64,000 nucleotides of DNA from an uncultured Prevotellaceae bacterium (GCA_902774815.1 CACYJV010000008.1:35395-99394), one strand, 5' to 3'. Shown: positions 33,329 to 42,849, numbered from the stretch's first letter. Notes: generated by a model from the sequence alone, not told the origin. Numbers and translations are program-made.

Positions 33329-33336
33329 CAAAGTTA
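33329..33336 (-). promoter_or_regulatory. -7 box of the aldo/keto reductase-flavodoxin operon
   Basis: On the minus strand this reads TAACTTTG. It would give a leader of about 165 nt containing the repeats at 33194 and 33273. No -33 element at the right distance. Confidence 0.35.
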
Positions 33337-33412
33337 TGGCGAAATCTGCAAACATAACTTAAATGATTTACTGATTTATCAACCGTTTTTACGGATTCTC
33401 AACTTTTTTCCG

Positions 33413-33420
33413 TATTTTTG
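33413..33420 (+). promoter_or_regulatory. -7 box of the 33449-34816 operon
   Basis: TATTTTTG lies 28 bp before the first ATG. A GGAGAG sequence (33442-33447) sits well for the second ATG at 33455. Confidence 0.45.
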
Positions 33421-33448
33421 CAAGCAGTTAATGATTTAAACGGAGAGA

Positions 33449-33910
33449 ATGATTATGAAAAAGAATGTTTCGAAGCCGTTAGAAGATCTTGATTTCCATG
33501 ATTTCGAAATCTCCCCGATCTGGGTGTTCGCTTTGGATGAAGAAGCCAATGATGATCAAGATGAAACATGGGTAAAACCGTTAATGTCAACACGCAATCT
33601 TACTTTTGATTGGTATGAAGCGTATATACTCCTACGTACCAACAAGAATCACCTTCCCGTGTTTGCCCGTGTTGACATAGCTGGTCTCACCCTCGACGAT
33701 ATTTGGATGAAAGCCGACGATGGCACTCCTGTAGAACTGAAAAATACTGATGCAGAACTCCCCATGATACTCGTATCAGACATTTCGATTGAGGGAAAGG
33801 AGAATGTCAGGTTTGTCGTCACGTCAGATAAAGAGAGTGCAATCATTCATGAGGAAGACAAAAAACTCTTTAAGAAAAGGACCTGGTGGCAAAGGCTTTT
33901 GGGAAGATAG
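33449..33910 (+). CDS. Small acidic protein of unknown function next to an AraC-type regulator
   Basis: The 153-residue protein has no signal peptide or membrane segment. Two blocks look conserved: the opening PLEDLDFHDFEISPIWVFAL with ALDEE and DQDETWVKPL, and the middle FARVDIAGLTLDDIW. The C-terminus is basic and aromatic (KKRTWWQRLLGR). The opening resembles small uncharacterised or immunity-type proteins, but I cannot assign a family. It is 6 bp upstream of the AraC-type gene, so the two are cotranscribed. The GGAGAG before 33455 suggests the second Met may be the true start. Confidence 0.75.
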   Translation: MIMKKNVSKPLEDLDFHDFEISPIWVFALDEEANDDQDETWVKPLMSTRNLTFDWYEAYILLRTNKNHLPVFARVDIAGLTLDDIWMKADDGTPVELKNTDAELPMILVSDISIEGKENVRFVVTSDKESAIIHEEDKKLFKKRTWWQRLLGR

Positions 33911-33916
33911 ACTGAC

Positions 33917-34816
33917 ATGATGGAGAAGATACTGAAGGTTCACCGCGTCAACGACTACGCACGCTACATCGGTGCGCCTGAGTTGCATCCGCTCGTCTCG
34001 GTGATTCATTACGACGAGCTGCAGCACTGCCGCCACTCGCTCAACAACTACGACGTCTTCGGCATGTTCATCGGCGACGAAACGCTCGAGGAACTCACCT
34101 ACGGGCTGACCACCTATGACCTGCACCGCCACGCCCTGATGTGCGTGGCCCCTGGACAGATAGGCGGCAAGGCCGACACAGGCGAGGAGATACAGACCAA
34201 GGGCTGGGCATTGCTCTTCGATCCCGAGTTGCTGCATGGCACCGACCTCGAACGTCGCATGGCCTCCTACACCTATTTCTCCTATAACATCAACGAAGCT
34301 CTCCACATGACCGACCGTCAGCGGCAGACCATCGTCACGCTGCTGGAGGAGATTCGCAGCGAAACGTCCAACAACGACGAGCACACCCACCACATCTTGG
34401 TACATCGCATCGGATTGGTGTTGGAGTATGTCGCCCGATTCTACGAACAGCAGCTCTCTACGACGTCCAAAGACCATGCCGACCTGCTCACACGCTTCGA
34501 GAATCTGCTCGTGCGCTACTACCGTGAACGTCTGCAGCGAGCTCACGGTCTGCCCACCGTTCGCTATTGTGCCCAGGAGTTGTTCTTGTCGCCCAATTAC
34601 TTCGGCGATCTCATCCGCCAGCTGACGGGCGATACCGCCTCGAACATGATTCGGCGGTTCGTCATGCAGCGTGCCCAGGAGCTCCTCGTCAGTGGCATGC
34701 AGGTTACGGAAGTTGCCGAACAGCTTGGCTTCGACTACCCACAGCATTTCACACGCCAGTTCAAAAACCACTTTGGCATTACTCCTTCCGAGTTCATCAA
34801 AAAGCGGCCAATTTAA
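33917..34816 (+). CDS. AraC-family transcriptional regulator
   Basis: The 299-residue protein has an N-terminal sensor part (about 1-180) and a C-terminal AraC DNA-binding domain with two helix-turn-helices: CAQELFLSPNYFGDLIRQLT and VTEVAEQLGFDYPQHFTRQF, ending FGITPSEFIKK. The HFTRQFK...GITPSEF block is the family signature. The likely target is the divergent aldo/keto reductase-flavodoxin operon, a common arrangement for this family, but no operator was identified. It starts 6 bp after the small upstream gene. Repeat array 3 begins 45 bp past its stop. Confidence 0.92.
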   Translation: MMEKILKVHRVNDYARYIGAPELHPLVSVIHYDELQHCRHSLNNYDVFGMFIGDETLEELTYGLTTYDLHRHALMCVAPGQIGGKADTGEEIQTKGWALLFDPELLHGTDLERRMASYTYFSYNINEALHMTDRQRQTIVTLLEEIRSETSNNDEHTHHILVHRIGLVLEYVARFYEQQLSTTSKDHADLLTRFENLLVRYYRERLQRAHGLPTVRYCAQELFLSPNYFGDLIRQLTGDTASNMIRRFVMQRAQELLVSGMQVTEVAEQLGFDYPQHFTRQFKNHFGITPSEFIKKRPI

Positions 34817-34860
34817 GCAACATAAGCCTTTAACTTTTACTTGTACCTCTACAGCTAGAC

Positions 34861-35037
34861 AAAGCATTGCTTTATACCTTATGTATCAATGCTTTATACG
34901 CTATGGAGCTATGCTTTGTAGGGGTATAAAGCTATGCTTTAGAGCATTAAAAGCATTGCCCTATAAGCGACAAAGCAATGAGATGTAACCTCAATAGCGT
35001 TGCTCTGTCAGCGGAAAAGCCATCTTCTTTATTCAAC
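34861..35037. repeat. 22-bp-period palindrome array, 8 units (array 3)
   Basis: Units begin at 34861, 34883, 34905, 34928, 34950, 34972, 34994 and 35016; all steps are 22 bp except one of 23. The first five keep the palindrome well (AAAGCATTGCTTT, AAAGCTATGCTTT); the last three decay while the spacing holds. It lies between the AraC-type gene and the his promoter. Confidence 0.88.
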
Positions 35038-35194
35038 AATGTACTGCTCTTTCATCAGCAAACCGCCACTTTTGTCGGGTGATGGGTCCGATGAGGAAAG
35101 CAATGAGAACTCATTCCTTCTAACCAGAAAGGGATTGTTTCGGTCTGATCACGAGCAGAATTGAGCGTGGTGATAGCGAAAAAACGAGAAAACA
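35038..35194. other. Non-coding stretch between array 3 and the his promoter
   Basis: About 155 bp without a convincing frame, hairpin or repeat on either strand. I see nothing assignable in it. Confidence 0.5.
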
Positions 35195-35226
35195 TTTGGG
35201 AAAGCCACAAAAAATGCTTACTTTTG
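35195..35226 (+). promoter_or_regulatory. Promoter of the histidine operon
   Basis: TTTG (35195-35198), 20 bp, TACTTTTG (35219-35226), a full match to the Bacteroidetes promoter. The leader is about 50 nt. It has no run of His codons, so a classical his attenuator is not seen. Confidence 0.75.
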
Positions 35227-35279
35227 CAGCGTAAAGAGTTTACAAACTGATTTTTCAGGTTAACACAAAGACTACCCAG

Positions 35280-36362
35280 ATGATGACAAAGCGAAAGAGA
35301 ATACTGTTCATCGACCGCGACGGAACCCTTGTCAAGGAGCCTCTTGACGAGCAGGTTGATGACTTCAGCAAACTGACGTTCCAGGAAGGGGTGTTCCGCA
35401 ATCTGGCTTTCATCTGTCAGCATACTGACTTCGAACTCGTCATGGTGACCAATCAGGACGGTCTCGGCACCGACTCGTTTCCTGAGGAGACGTTCTGGCC
35501 CGTTCACCAGTTCATCGTGAACACGCTGGCTGGCGAGGGCATCGTCTTCAAGGAGCAGCTCATCGACCGCCATTTCCCTGCCGACAATGCGCTTACCCGC
35601 AAGCCCGGAACAGGCATGGTGAGGCACTATATGGAGTCGCCAGATTACGACATGGCTGGTAGCTACGTCATCGGCGACCGCGAGACCGACGCCCAGCTGG
35701 CCCGCAACATGGGTTGCCGTGCGCTGATCCTTGGTCGCGACGGCATGACGTGGGATCGTATTGCCGAACAACTGTATGCCGGTGAGCGCAAGGCGGAGGT
35801 GCATCGCGAAACACGTGAGACGCAGGTAAGCGTCAGCGTGAACCTCGACGGCTCGGGCCGTGCAGACATCTCGACGGGACTGGGTTTCTTCGACCACATG
35901 CTGGAGCAGATTGCCCACCATGGAGGCATGGACCTGAGCATCAACGTCATTGGCGACCTGCACGTGGACGAGCACCACACCATTGAGGACACGGCGCTGG
36001 CGCTGGGCGAGTGTCTGCTAAAGGCATTGGGCGACAAGCGTGGCATAGAACGCTACGGTTTCACGCTGCCCATGGACGACTGCCTCTGCACGGTGGCCCT
36101 GGACTTCGGTGGCCGTCCGTGGCTGGTGTGGCAGGCGACGTTCCAGCGCGAGTATGTGGGCGACATGCCTACGGAGATGTTCCGCCATTTCTTTAAGAGC
36201 CTGAGCGACAGTGCGCGGATGAACCTGCACATCATTGCCGAGGGCGACAACGAGCACCATAAGATAGAGGGCATCTTCAAGGCGTTGGCACGTAGCATCA
36301 AGATGGCCGTCCGCCGTGACATCTTCCACTACGAACTCCCTTCATCGAAAGGGGTCCTGTAA
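35280..36362 (+). CDS. hisB: Bifunctional histidinol-phosphatase/imidazoleglycerol-phosphate dehydratase
   Basis: The 360-residue protein joins two activities of histidine synthesis. Residues 1-165 are the HAD-type phosphatase ([12 protein letters not shown] with two catalytic Asp, [20 protein letters not shown]). Residues of about 170-360 are the dehydratase with its manganese-binding histidines in [18 protein letters not shown] and [15 protein letters not shown]. The Cys-His zinc cluster of the enterobacterial phosphatase is not obvious. It is the first gene of the operon, directly behind the promoter, ahead of hisG. The spacer to hisG is long (199 bp) and full of repeats. Confidence 0.95.
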   Translation: MMTKRKRILFIDRDGTLVKEPLDEQVDDFSKLTFQEGVFRNLAFICQHTDFELVMVTNQDGLGTDSFPEETFWPVHQFIVNTLAGEGIVFKEQLIDRHFPADNALTRKPGTGMVRHYMESPDYDMAGSYVIGDRETDAQLARNMGCRALILGRDGMTWDRIAEQLYAGERKAEVHRETRETQVSVSVNLDGSGRADISTGLGFFDHMLEQIAHHGGMDLSINVIGDLHVDEHHTIEDTALALGECLLKALGDKRGIERYGFTLPMDDCLCTVALDFGGRPWLVWQATFQREYVGDMPTEMFRHFFKSLSDSARMNLHIIAEGDNEHHKIEGIFKALARSIKMAVRRDIFHYELPSSKGVL

Positions 36363-36561
36363 TTGAGAATTGACAATTGAAAATTGATAAATATGATTAC
36401 CCTTTGCGGTAGTATAATCCGTGAATCGTCAATCGGACTCGAGCTCTGCTCGCTTTCGTAATGAAATGGAGAAAGAAATCCGTTAATCGTAAATAATAAC
36501 CATCCGTGTCATCGGGTTTCATCCGTGACATCCGTGGTCGCAAAATCCGTAAATATCAACC
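36363..36561 (+). repeat. Repeat-filled hisB-hisG spacer
   Basis: The spacer holds AATTG-type units, then a block of about 52 nt (36381-36432, from AATTGATAAATATGATTACC to AATCGTCAAT) nearly identical to one in the hisG-hisD spacer, then ATCCGTGaCATCCGTG and CCGTAAAT phrases. Confidence 0.75.
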
Positions 36562-37413
36562 GTGTTAAGAATAGCAGTACAATCGAAAGGACGCCTTTAC
36601 GAGCAGACCATGAGCCTGCTCAACGAGGCAGATGTGAAACTAGACATCAGTCGCAGGACGTTGCTGGTGAAGAGCCGCAACTTCCCGTTGGAGGTGCTTT
36701 ACCTCCGCGACGACGACATTCCCAGCAGCGTTGCCGACGGTATTGCCGATATCGGCATTGTCGGCGAGAATGAGTTTGTGGAACAGCAGGCCGATGCCGA
36801 TGTGGTAATGAGGTTGGGCTACAGCCGTTGCCGCCTGTCGCTGGCCATCCCGAAGGAGGTGGACTACCAGTCGCTGGAGTGGTTTGAAGGCAAGAAGATA
36901 GCCACATCCTATCCCGTCATCTTGCAGAAGTTCCTCAACGAGAAGGGCATCCATGCCCATATACACAGGATTGCGGGTAGCGTGGAGATTGCTCCAGGCA
37001 TAGCGCTGGCCGATGCCATCTTCGACATCGTCAGCAGTGGCTCGACACTCGTGAGCAACAACCTGCGCGAGGTGGAAGTGGTGATGCAGAGTGAAGCCCT
37101 GCTCATTGCCAATCGCCAGCTCGGCGACGAGAAGCATCAGGTGCTGCAGCAGTTGCTGTTCCGCCTTGATGCCGTGCGCCAGGCCGAGGACAAGAAATAC
37201 GTCCGCATGAATGTGCCGCGCTCGCAGTTGCAGGAGGTGCTCGACGTGCTGCCTGGTCTAAAGAGCCCCACCATCATACCATTGGCTGATGCCGAGTGGT
37301 GCTGTGTGCACACGGTGCTCGACGAGAAACGCTTCTGGGAGATCATTGGCAAGCTGAAGGAACTGGGCGCACAGGGCATCCTCGTGACGCCGATTGAGAA
37401 AATGATACTTTGA
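36562..37413 (+). CDS. hisG: ATP phosphoribosyltransferase, long form
   Basis: The 283-residue enzyme starts histidine synthesis by joining ATP and PRPP. It begins at a GTG (LRIAVQSKGRLYEQTMSLL). The catalytic half shows DDIPSSVADGIADIGIVGEN and the PRPP loop DIVSSGSTLVSNNLREVE. The C-terminal 75 residues (SPTIIPLADAEWCCVHTVLD, LKELGAQGILVTPIEKMIL) are the regulatory ACT-like domain of long HisG, so it needs no HisZ and should be inhibited by histidine. It lies between two similar repeat spacers. Confidence 0.95.
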   Translation: MLRIAVQSKGRLYEQTMSLLNEADVKLDISRRTLLVKSRNFPLEVLYLRDDDIPSSVADGIADIGIVGENEFVEQQADADVVMRLGYSRCRLSLAIPKEVDYQSLEWFEGKKIATSYPVILQKFLNEKGIHAHIHRIAGSVEIAPGIALADAIFDIVSSGSTLVSNNLREVEVVMQSEALLIANRQLGDEKHQVLQQLLFRLDAVRQAEDKKYVRMNVPRSQLQEVLDVLPGLKSPTIIPLADAEWCCVHTVLDEKRFWEIIGKLKELGAQGILVTPIEKMIL

Positions 37414-37523
37414 CAATTGATAATTGAAAATTGACAATTGATAAATATGATTACCCTTTGTGGTAGTAAAATCCGTGAATTGTCAATCCGTCAATCGTAA
37501 ATCCGTAAATCGTAAATAATTAG
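37414..37523 (+). repeat. Repeat-filled hisG-hisD spacer
   Basis: AATTG-type units, then a block (37436-37487) nearly identical to that between hisB and hisG, then CCGTCAATCGTAAATCCGTAAATCG-type phrases, which recur before hisF (41309-41338). Confidence 0.75.
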
Positions 37524-38813
37524 ATGAAGGTACTACGTATAGATACGGTCACAGATGAGGTGCTGGCGGAAGTGGTCAAACGGCCACCCGTGGACCTCTC
37601 GCAGCTCGCCACTACGGTAGGCGAAGTGCTTCAACGCGTGAAAGACGAGGGCGATAAGGCCGTCGTGGACTACGAGGAGCGCTTCGACCACGTGCGACTG
37701 CAGTCGTTGGCGGTGACCGAGGAGGAAATGCAGGAGGCTGAAAGCCTCGTCAGCGAACCCTTGAAGAAGGCCATTGCACTGGCTCATGGCAACATCAGTC
37801 GTTTCCATGCCGCCCAACTGCAGGAGCTGCCCCATGTGGAGACCTGCCCGGGCGTGGAGTGCTGGCAGCGCCAGGTACCCATTGAGCACGTCGGTTTGTA
37901 CATTCCAGGCGGTACGGCTCCACTGTTCAGCACCGTCCTGATGCTGGCAACGCCCGCCCGACTGGCGGGTTGCCGTGAGATAGTGCTCTGCACACCGCCC
38001 GACCGCCAAGGCAACGTCAACCCTGCCATCCTTGTTGCGGCAAGCATGGCTGGTGTCAGCCGCGTGTTCAAGATCGGTGGCGTACAGGCTATCGGAGCCA
38101 TGGCCTATGGTACCGAGAGCGTACCGAAGGTCAGCAAGATTTTCGGTCCGGGCAATCGCTTCGTGATGGCTGCCAAACAGCAGGTGAGCCTGAAGGACGT
38201 AGCCATCGACATGCCTGCCGGACCTTCGGAGGTGTGCGTCGTTGCGGATGACCATGCCAACCCCGTGTATGTGGCTGCCGACCTGCTGTCGCAAGCCGAG
38301 CATGGCAGCGACTCGCAGGTGTTGCTGATCACCACCAGCGAGGAGATGCTCCGAATGGTTTCGGATGAGGTGGACCGCCAGCTGGCACTTCTGCCCCGCA
38401 AGGAGTTTGCCGAGGCATCGTTGCAGAACAGCTGTATGGTTCTCGTGGGCGATACCACGCAGGCAATGGCCATTGCCAATGCCTATGCACCCGAGCACCT
38501 GATTCTGCAAACCGACGACTACGAGACGCTGGCTGCACAGGTGGTCAATGCCGGCAGCGTATTCCTGGGTCCCTATGCCTGTGAGAGTGCTGGCGACTAT
38601 GCCAGCGGCACCAACCACACACTGCCCACCCATGGCTATGCCCGTGCCTATAGTGGCGTTAACATCGACAGCTTCTGTCGGAAAATCACCTTCCAACACA
38701 TCACCCGCGAGGGCATCGACAGCATCGGCGAGGCCGTTGAGCTGATGGCGGAGGCCGAACAGCTGGAGGCACATCGCCGCGCCATGATGGTCAGGCGACA
38801 AGGTGAGTGTTAG
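37524..38813 (+). CDS. hisD: Histidinol dehydrogenase
   Basis: The 429-residue NAD-dependent zinc enzyme catalyses the last two oxidations, histidinol to histidine. Blocks seen: YIPGGTAPLFSTVLMLATPA, KIFGPGNRFVMAAKQQV, DMPAGPSEVCVVAD, the zinc ligands Gln and His in DLLSQAEHGSDSQV, and NHTLPTHGYARAYSGV. Length is normal. The hisC gene follows 9-39 bp later depending on its start. Confidence 0.96.
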   Translation: MKVLRIDTVTDEVLAEVVKRPPVDLSQLATTVGEVLQRVKDEGDKAVVDYEERFDHVRLQSLAVTEEEMQEAESLVSEPLKKAIALAHGNISRFHAAQLQELPHVETCPGVECWQRQVPIEHVGLYIPGGTAPLFSTVLMLATPARLAGCREIVLCTPPDRQGNVNPAILVAASMAGVSRVFKIGGVQAIGAMAYGTESVPKVSKIFGPGNRFVMAAKQQVSLKDVAIDMPAGPSEVCVVADDHANPVYVAADLLSQAEHGSDSQVLLITTSEEMLRMVSDEVDRQLALLPRKEFAEASLQNSCMVLVGDTTQAMAIANAYAPEHLILQTDDYETLAAQVVNAGSVFLGPYACESAGDYASGTNHTLPTHGYARAYSGVNIDSFCRKITFQHITREGIDSIGEAVELMAEAEQLEAHRRAMMVRRQGEC

Positions 38814-38852
38814 TCCGTTTATGTGATGACCTTTGGAAACATAGTAAGCAGT

Positions 38853-39896
38853 ATGAAAGAATTATCAGAACTGATCAGACCCAACATCCTGAAGCTGTCG
38901 CCCTACAGCAGTGCGCGCAATGAATACAGTGGCGGTGAGGCAGAGGTGTTTCTCGATGCCAATGAGAATCCTTACAATCAGCCGTTCAACCGCTATCCCG
39001 ACCCGCTGCAACGGCAGCTGAAGGCCGCCATCGCCCAACTGAAAGGGGTGGCGTCCGAGTGCATCTTCCTGGGCAACGGTAGCGATGAGGCCATTGACCT
39101 GGTGTATCGTTGCTTCGCGCGGCCGGGCATCGACAACGTGGTGGCCATAGCTCCTACGTATGGAATGTACAAGGTCTGTGCCGACATCAACGATGTGGAG
39201 TACCGGCCGGTGATGCTCGACGACCACTATCAGACGTCGGCCAATCGTTTGCTGGCTGCTTGCGACGACCGGACGAAAGTCATCTGGCTGTGCAGTCCGA
39301 ACAACCCGACTGGCAACAGCATTGATCGCGGCGAGATAGCAGCCCTCCTGCAGCGCTTCGAGGGCATCGTTGTGGTCGACGAGGCTTATGAGGACTTTGC
39401 CCAACAGCCGTCGTTGCGTCGTGAATTGCACAACTATCCAAACCTGATTGTGCTGAACACGTTCAGCAAGGCATGGGGGTGTGCCGCCATCCGCCTGGGC
39501 ATGGCCTATGCGCGGAAGGAGATCATCGACGTGTTTAACAAGGTGAAATATCCCTACAACGTTAACATGCTCACCCAACAGCATGCGCTGGAGGCCCTTG
39601 GCAACGTCTATGACGTGGAGAAATGGGTGCGTCTGCTGCTGCAGGAACGTAGTGTGGTGATGAAGTCGTTTGCCGACCTGCCCTGCTGCGAGAAGGTGTT
39701 CCCGTCGGATGCCAACTTTTTCCTGGCCCGCATGACCGATGCACAGGCCATCTACGACTATCTGGTAGGAAAGGGCATCATCGTCAGGAACCGGACGAAC
39801 GTTGAGCTGTGTGGCAACTGCCTGCGCATCACCATTGGTACCAAGGGCGAGAATACGGCTCTGCTGTCGGCCCTGAGAAACTATGGGGAAAGGTAA
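38853..39896 (+). CDS. hisC: Histidinol-phosphate aminotransferase
   Basis: The PLP enzyme (347 residues from the ATG at 38853) makes histidinol phosphate from imidazoleacetol phosphate and glutamate. It shows [51 protein letters not shown] and the PLP lysine in [17 protein letters not shown] chose the start giving [20 protein letters not shown], where the family homology begins; an ATG at 38823 would add ten residues. A hairpin lies in the spacer to hisH. Confidence 0.95.
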   Translation: MKELSELIRPNILKLSPYSSARNEYSGGEAEVFLDANENPYNQPFNRYPDPLQRQLKAAIAQLKGVASECIFLGNGSDEAIDLVYRCFARPGIDNVVAIAPTYGMYKVCADINDVEYRPVMLDDHYQTSANRLLAACDDRTKVIWLCSPNNPTGNSIDRGEIAALLQRFEGIVVVDEAYEDFAQQPSLRRELHNYPNLIVLNTFSKAWGCAAIRLGMAYARKEIIDVFNKVKYPYNVNMLTQQHALEALGNVYDVEKWVRLLLQERSVVMKSFADLPCCEKVFPSDANFFLARMTDAQAIYDYLVGKGIIVRNRTNVELCGNCLRITIGTKGENTALLSALRNYGER

Positions 39897-39901
39897 AACG
39901 T

Positions 39902-39925
39902 AGGGGCAGACTTCCGTGTCTGCCC
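39902..39925 (+). other. Hairpin in the hisC-hisH spacer
   Basis: GGGCAGAC (39903-39910) and GTCTGCCC (39917-39924) form an 8-bp stem with a 6-nt loop and no T run. It is probably an mRNA structure rather than a terminator. Confidence 0.55.
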
Positions 39926-39953
39926 GAAAGGTAAAAAAGTAGAAAGGTAAAGA

Positions 39954-40544
39954 ATGAAGGTAGCAGTCGTCAACTATCATGCCGGAAATGTGCGTTCTGT
40001 GCTGAATGCCATCCGTCGGCTCGGTGTGGAACCCGTCTATACCGACGATGCCGCTGTGCTGCGTGCTGCCGACCGCGTCGTTTTCCCCGGACAAGGCGAG
40101 GCTTCGTCGGCCATGAGCTATCTGCGTGAGCGCGGATTAGATGCCGTCATCAAGTCATTGAGCCAACCTGTGCTGGGCATTTGCATCGGTCAGCAACTCC
40201 TTTGCAGTCATTCCGAAGAGGGGGACACCGACTGTCTGGGCATTTTCCGCACCGATGTGCGTCGTTTCCAACCTACTCGTCCTGACGAGAAGGTGCCCGT
40301 GATGGGGTGGAACACCCTTCACGACCTAAAGTCACCACTCTTTGATGGCTTTACCGAAGCGCCCTACGTCTATTTCGTCCATAGCTTCTACTGTCCGTTG
40401 TGCGCCGACACCATCGCCACGACGAACCAAATCCTGTCCTATAGCGCTGCGCTGCATCGCGACAACTTCTATGCCACTCAGTTTCATCCGGAGAAGAGCG
40501 GCGACGTGGGCGAGCAAATCCTACGGAATTTCATTTCACTCTAA
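39954..40544 (+). CDS. hisH: Imidazole glycerol phosphate synthase, glutaminase subunit
   Basis: The 196-residue class I glutamine amidotransferase supplies ammonia to HisF. Catalytic residues are visible: Cys in VLGICIGQQLLCSHSEEG, and His and Glu in YATQFHPEKSGDVGEQ. It opens VAVVNYHAGNVRSVLNAIRR and has the PGQGEASSAM block. It pairs with hisF two genes downstream. Confidence 0.95.
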   Translation: MKVAVVNYHAGNVRSVLNAIRRLGVEPVYTDDAAVLRAADRVVFPGQGEASSAMSYLRERGLDAVIKSLSQPVLGICIGQQLLCSHSEEGDTDCLGIFRTDVRRFQPTRPDEKVPVMGWNTLHDLKSPLFDGFTEAPYVYFVHSFYCPLCADTIATTNQILSYSAALHRDNFYATQFHPEKSGDVGEQILRNFISL

Positions 40545-40568
40545 ACGATAAAGCATCACGACGAACCT

Positions 40569-41312
40569 ATGATTCAGTTGATTCCCGCTATAGACATCAT
40601 CGATGGGCAGTGCGTACGCCTGACCAAAGGCGACTACCAACAGAAGACCGTCTATGCTGCCGACCCCGTAGAGGTGGCCAAACGGTTTGAGGCGATGGGC
40701 TTCACGAGGTTGCATGTGGTCGATCTCGACGGTGCCAAGGCCCGACATGTGGTCAACGGCGACGTGCTGAAGGCCATCACCAGCCATACGTCGCTGGTTG
40801 TTGACTTCGGCGGTGGCGTGAAAACCGATGCCGATCTGTACACGGTGTTCGATGCCGGGGCCAGTATGGTGACGGTCGGATCGGTGGCTGTCGCTCAGCC
40901 GGAGCTTATGGAACGCTGGGTGAGCGAGTATGGTGCGCAGCGCTTCGTGCTGGGTGCCGATGTGCGGGGACGTCGGCTGAGCATCAACGGATGGCTTGAC
41001 GACAGCAATTGCGACCTGTTGCCGTTCATTCAGCACTATCATGCGATGGGCATCCGCAACGTGTTGTGCACCGATATCGCCCGCGATGGAACCCTCATGG
41101 GACCCTCCACAGACCTCTATCGCGACATCATGGCGGCCTTTCCCGACCTGCAGCTCATAGCCAGTGGCGGCGTGTCGAACGTTGCCGACATACTGCAACT
41201 TCAGGCCGCAGGCATACCAGCCGTGGTCTTTGGCAAAGCCATCTACGAAGGGCGCATCCAGTTGGAAAAGGGGCGCCTGACGTCGGGCTGTGACGAAATC
41301 GTCATATCGTAA
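40569..41312 (+). CDS. hisA: ProFAR isomerase (phosphoribosylformimino-AICAR ribotide isomerase)
   Basis: The 247-residue (beta/alpha)8 enzyme opens the ribose ring of ProFAR. The first catalytic Asp is in LIPAIDIIDGQCVRLTKGDY; the second is probably in VLCTDIARDGTLMGP. Phosphate-binding turns are VDFGGGVKTD and IASGGVSNVADI. It is distinguished from HisF by the IDIIDGxCVRL opening. It follows hisH by 24 bp. Confidence 0.95.
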   Translation: MIQLIPAIDIIDGQCVRLTKGDYQQKTVYAADPVEVAKRFEAMGFTRLHVVDLDGAKARHVVNGDVLKAITSHTSLVVDFGGGVKTDADLYTVFDAGASMVTVGSVAVAQPELMERWVSEYGAQRFVLGADVRGRRLSINGWLDDSNCDLLPFIQHYHAMGIRNVLCTDIARDGTLMGPSTDLYRDIMAAFPDLQLIASGGVSNVADILQLQAAGIPAVVFGKAIYEGRIQLEKGRLTSGCDEIVIS

Positions 41313-41345
41313 ATCGTCAATCCGTAAATCGTAAATATAAACCCC

Positions 41346-42122
41346 GTGAGCATCGCAAAAAGAATCATTCCCTGTCTGGACGTGAAAGACGGGATCACCG
41401 TTAAAGGCACGTGCTTCGTCTCGTTGCGCGAGGCTGGCGACCCCGTGGAATTAGGCAAGGCCTATAGCCAGGCTGGTGCCGATGAACTGGTGTTTCTCGA
41501 CATTACTGCCAGTCATGAAGGCCGGAAGACCTTCACCGATATCGTCAGTCGGGTGGCTGAGGAGGTCAACATCCCCTTTACTGTGGGTGGTGGAATCGGC
41601 GAACTGAGTGATGTGGAGCGCCTGTTGAATGCCGGTGCCGACAAGGTGAGCATCAATAGCGCCGCCCTGCGTCGTCCCCAGCTCATCAATGAGATTGCCC
41701 GTCGCTATGGTAGCCAGGTGTGTGTCTGTGCCATTGATGCACGCTTTGTGGAGTCAGGCGCTGGAGGCGACGGTTCGTGGGAGTGCTACCTCAACGGTGG
41801 ACGCCTGCCGACAGGTCGCGATCTCTTTGAGTGGGCACACGAAGTGCAGGAACGGGGTGCAGGCGAGATACTCTTTACCAGTATGAACCACGATGGCACC
41901 AAGCAAGGTTTCGCCAACGATGCCTTGGCTCGTCTGTCGGATGAGCTCAGCATACCCATCATTGCCAGTGGCGGTGCCGGAACGATGGAGCATTTCCGCG
42001 ATGCATTTGCCCTTGGACATGCCGATGCGGCACTCGCAGCCAGCGTGTTCCATTTCGGTGAGATTCCCATTCCGACCTTGAAGCGATACCTGCAGTCGGA
42101 AGGCATTAATGTCAGAATATGA
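41346..42122 (+). CDS. hisF: Imidazole glycerol phosphate synthase, cyclase subunit
   Basis: The 258-residue cyclase starts with GTG ([20 protein letters not shown], first catalytic Asp in CLDVK). The second catalytic Asp is in [14 protein letters not shown]. Phosphate sites are [10 protein letters not shown] and [13 protein letters not shown]. It uses ammonia from HisH to make IGP and AICAR. The spacer to hisIE is only AATTG-type repeat sequence. Confidence 0.95.
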   Translation: MSIAKRIIPCLDVKDGITVKGTCFVSLREAGDPVELGKAYSQAGADELVFLDITASHEGRKTFTDIVSRVAEEVNIPFTVGGGIGELSDVERLLNAGADKVSINSAALRRPQLINEIARRYGSQVCVCAIDARFVESGAGGDGSWECYLNGGRLPTGRDLFEWAHEVQERGAGEILFTSMNHDGTKQGFANDALARLSDELSIPIIASGGAGTMEHFRDAFALGHADAALAASVFHFGEIPIPTLKRYLQSEGINVRI

Positions 42123-42153
42123 CAAGTTGAAAATTGAAAATTGAAAATTGAAA

Positions 42154-42768
42154 ATGACCATTGATTTCGAGAAAGGCAATGGCCTTGTGCCGGCCATCAT
42201 CCAAGACGCAACAACCAAGAATGTGCTCATGCTGGGCTACATGAACGAAGAAGCCTACGAACGTACCTTGGAGACGGGGTTGGTGACCTTCTACAGCAGA
42301 AGTCGCCAATGCCTGTGGACAAAGGGCGAGACATCGGGAAACGTGCTTCACCTCGTCGGCATCAAAAACGACTGCGACGGCGACACGCTGCTGGTCAGCG
42401 TACATCCCGAAGGTCCCACTTGCCATAAGGGAACCGACACCTGCTGGGGCGAAAGCAATAAGACGGAACCCCTGCAGTTCCTCTCTGAGTTGCAGGACTT
42501 CATCGAGCGACGTCATGAAGAGATGCCTGAAGGTAGCTATACCACCAGCCTGTTCCGCGATGGACTGAACCGCATGGCGCAGAAAGTTGGGGAGGAAGCC
42601 CTCGAAGCAGTCATTGAGGCTGTCAATGGAACGCCGGAGCGTCTCATCTACGAATGTTCCGACATGTTCTACCACCTCATCGTACTCCTCACAAGCAAAG
42701 GTCTGCGCATCGAGGACGTGGCCCGAGAACTGCAGAAACGCCATCAGCCAAACTGGAAAAAGCACTAA
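42154..42768 (+). CDS. hisI: Bifunctional phosphoribosyl-AMP cyclohydrolase/phosphoribosyl-ATP pyrophosphatase
   Basis: The 204-residue protein (hisIE) carries the second and third steps. The cyclohydrolase half (1-115) has [25 protein letters not shown], the metal site [19 protein letters not shown] and TCWG. The pyrophosphatase half (120-204) has [20 protein letters not shown] and [12 protein letters not shown] chose ATG 42154 over the TTG at 42148. It is the last his gene; a terminator follows. Confidence 0.95.
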   Translation: MTIDFEKGNGLVPAIIQDATTKNVLMLGYMNEEAYERTLETGLVTFYSRSRQCLWTKGETSGNVLHLVGIKNDCDGDTLLVSVHPEGPTCHKGTDTCWGESNKTEPLQFLSELQDFIERRHEEMPEGSYTTSLFRDGLNRMAQKVGEEALEAVIEAVNGTPERLIYECSDMFYHLIVLLTSKGLRIEDVARELQKRHQPNWKKH

Positions 42769-42789
42769 TCGGGTAACACCATAATTATT

Positions 42790-42837
42790 GCACAAAAGGC
42801 TCTTTCTGTGCACATGGAAGGGCCTTTTGTGCATTTT
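42790..42837 (+). terminator. Terminator of the his operon
   Basis: GCACAAAAGGC (42790-42800) pairs with GCCTTTTGTGC (42822-42832); the stem extends inward with small mismatches and TTTTT follows. Confidence 0.88.
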
Positions 42838-42849
42838 TGTATATTTATT

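Noticed and set aside
35226-35279. Histidine attenuator leader peptide
   Set aside because: No short frame with several His codons and no terminator-type hairpin between promoter and hisB.
38865-40094. Long minus-strand frames opposite hisC and hisD (also 37533-38801)
   Set aside because: hisC and hisD are certain on the plus strand; the opposite frames have no promoter or known motif.
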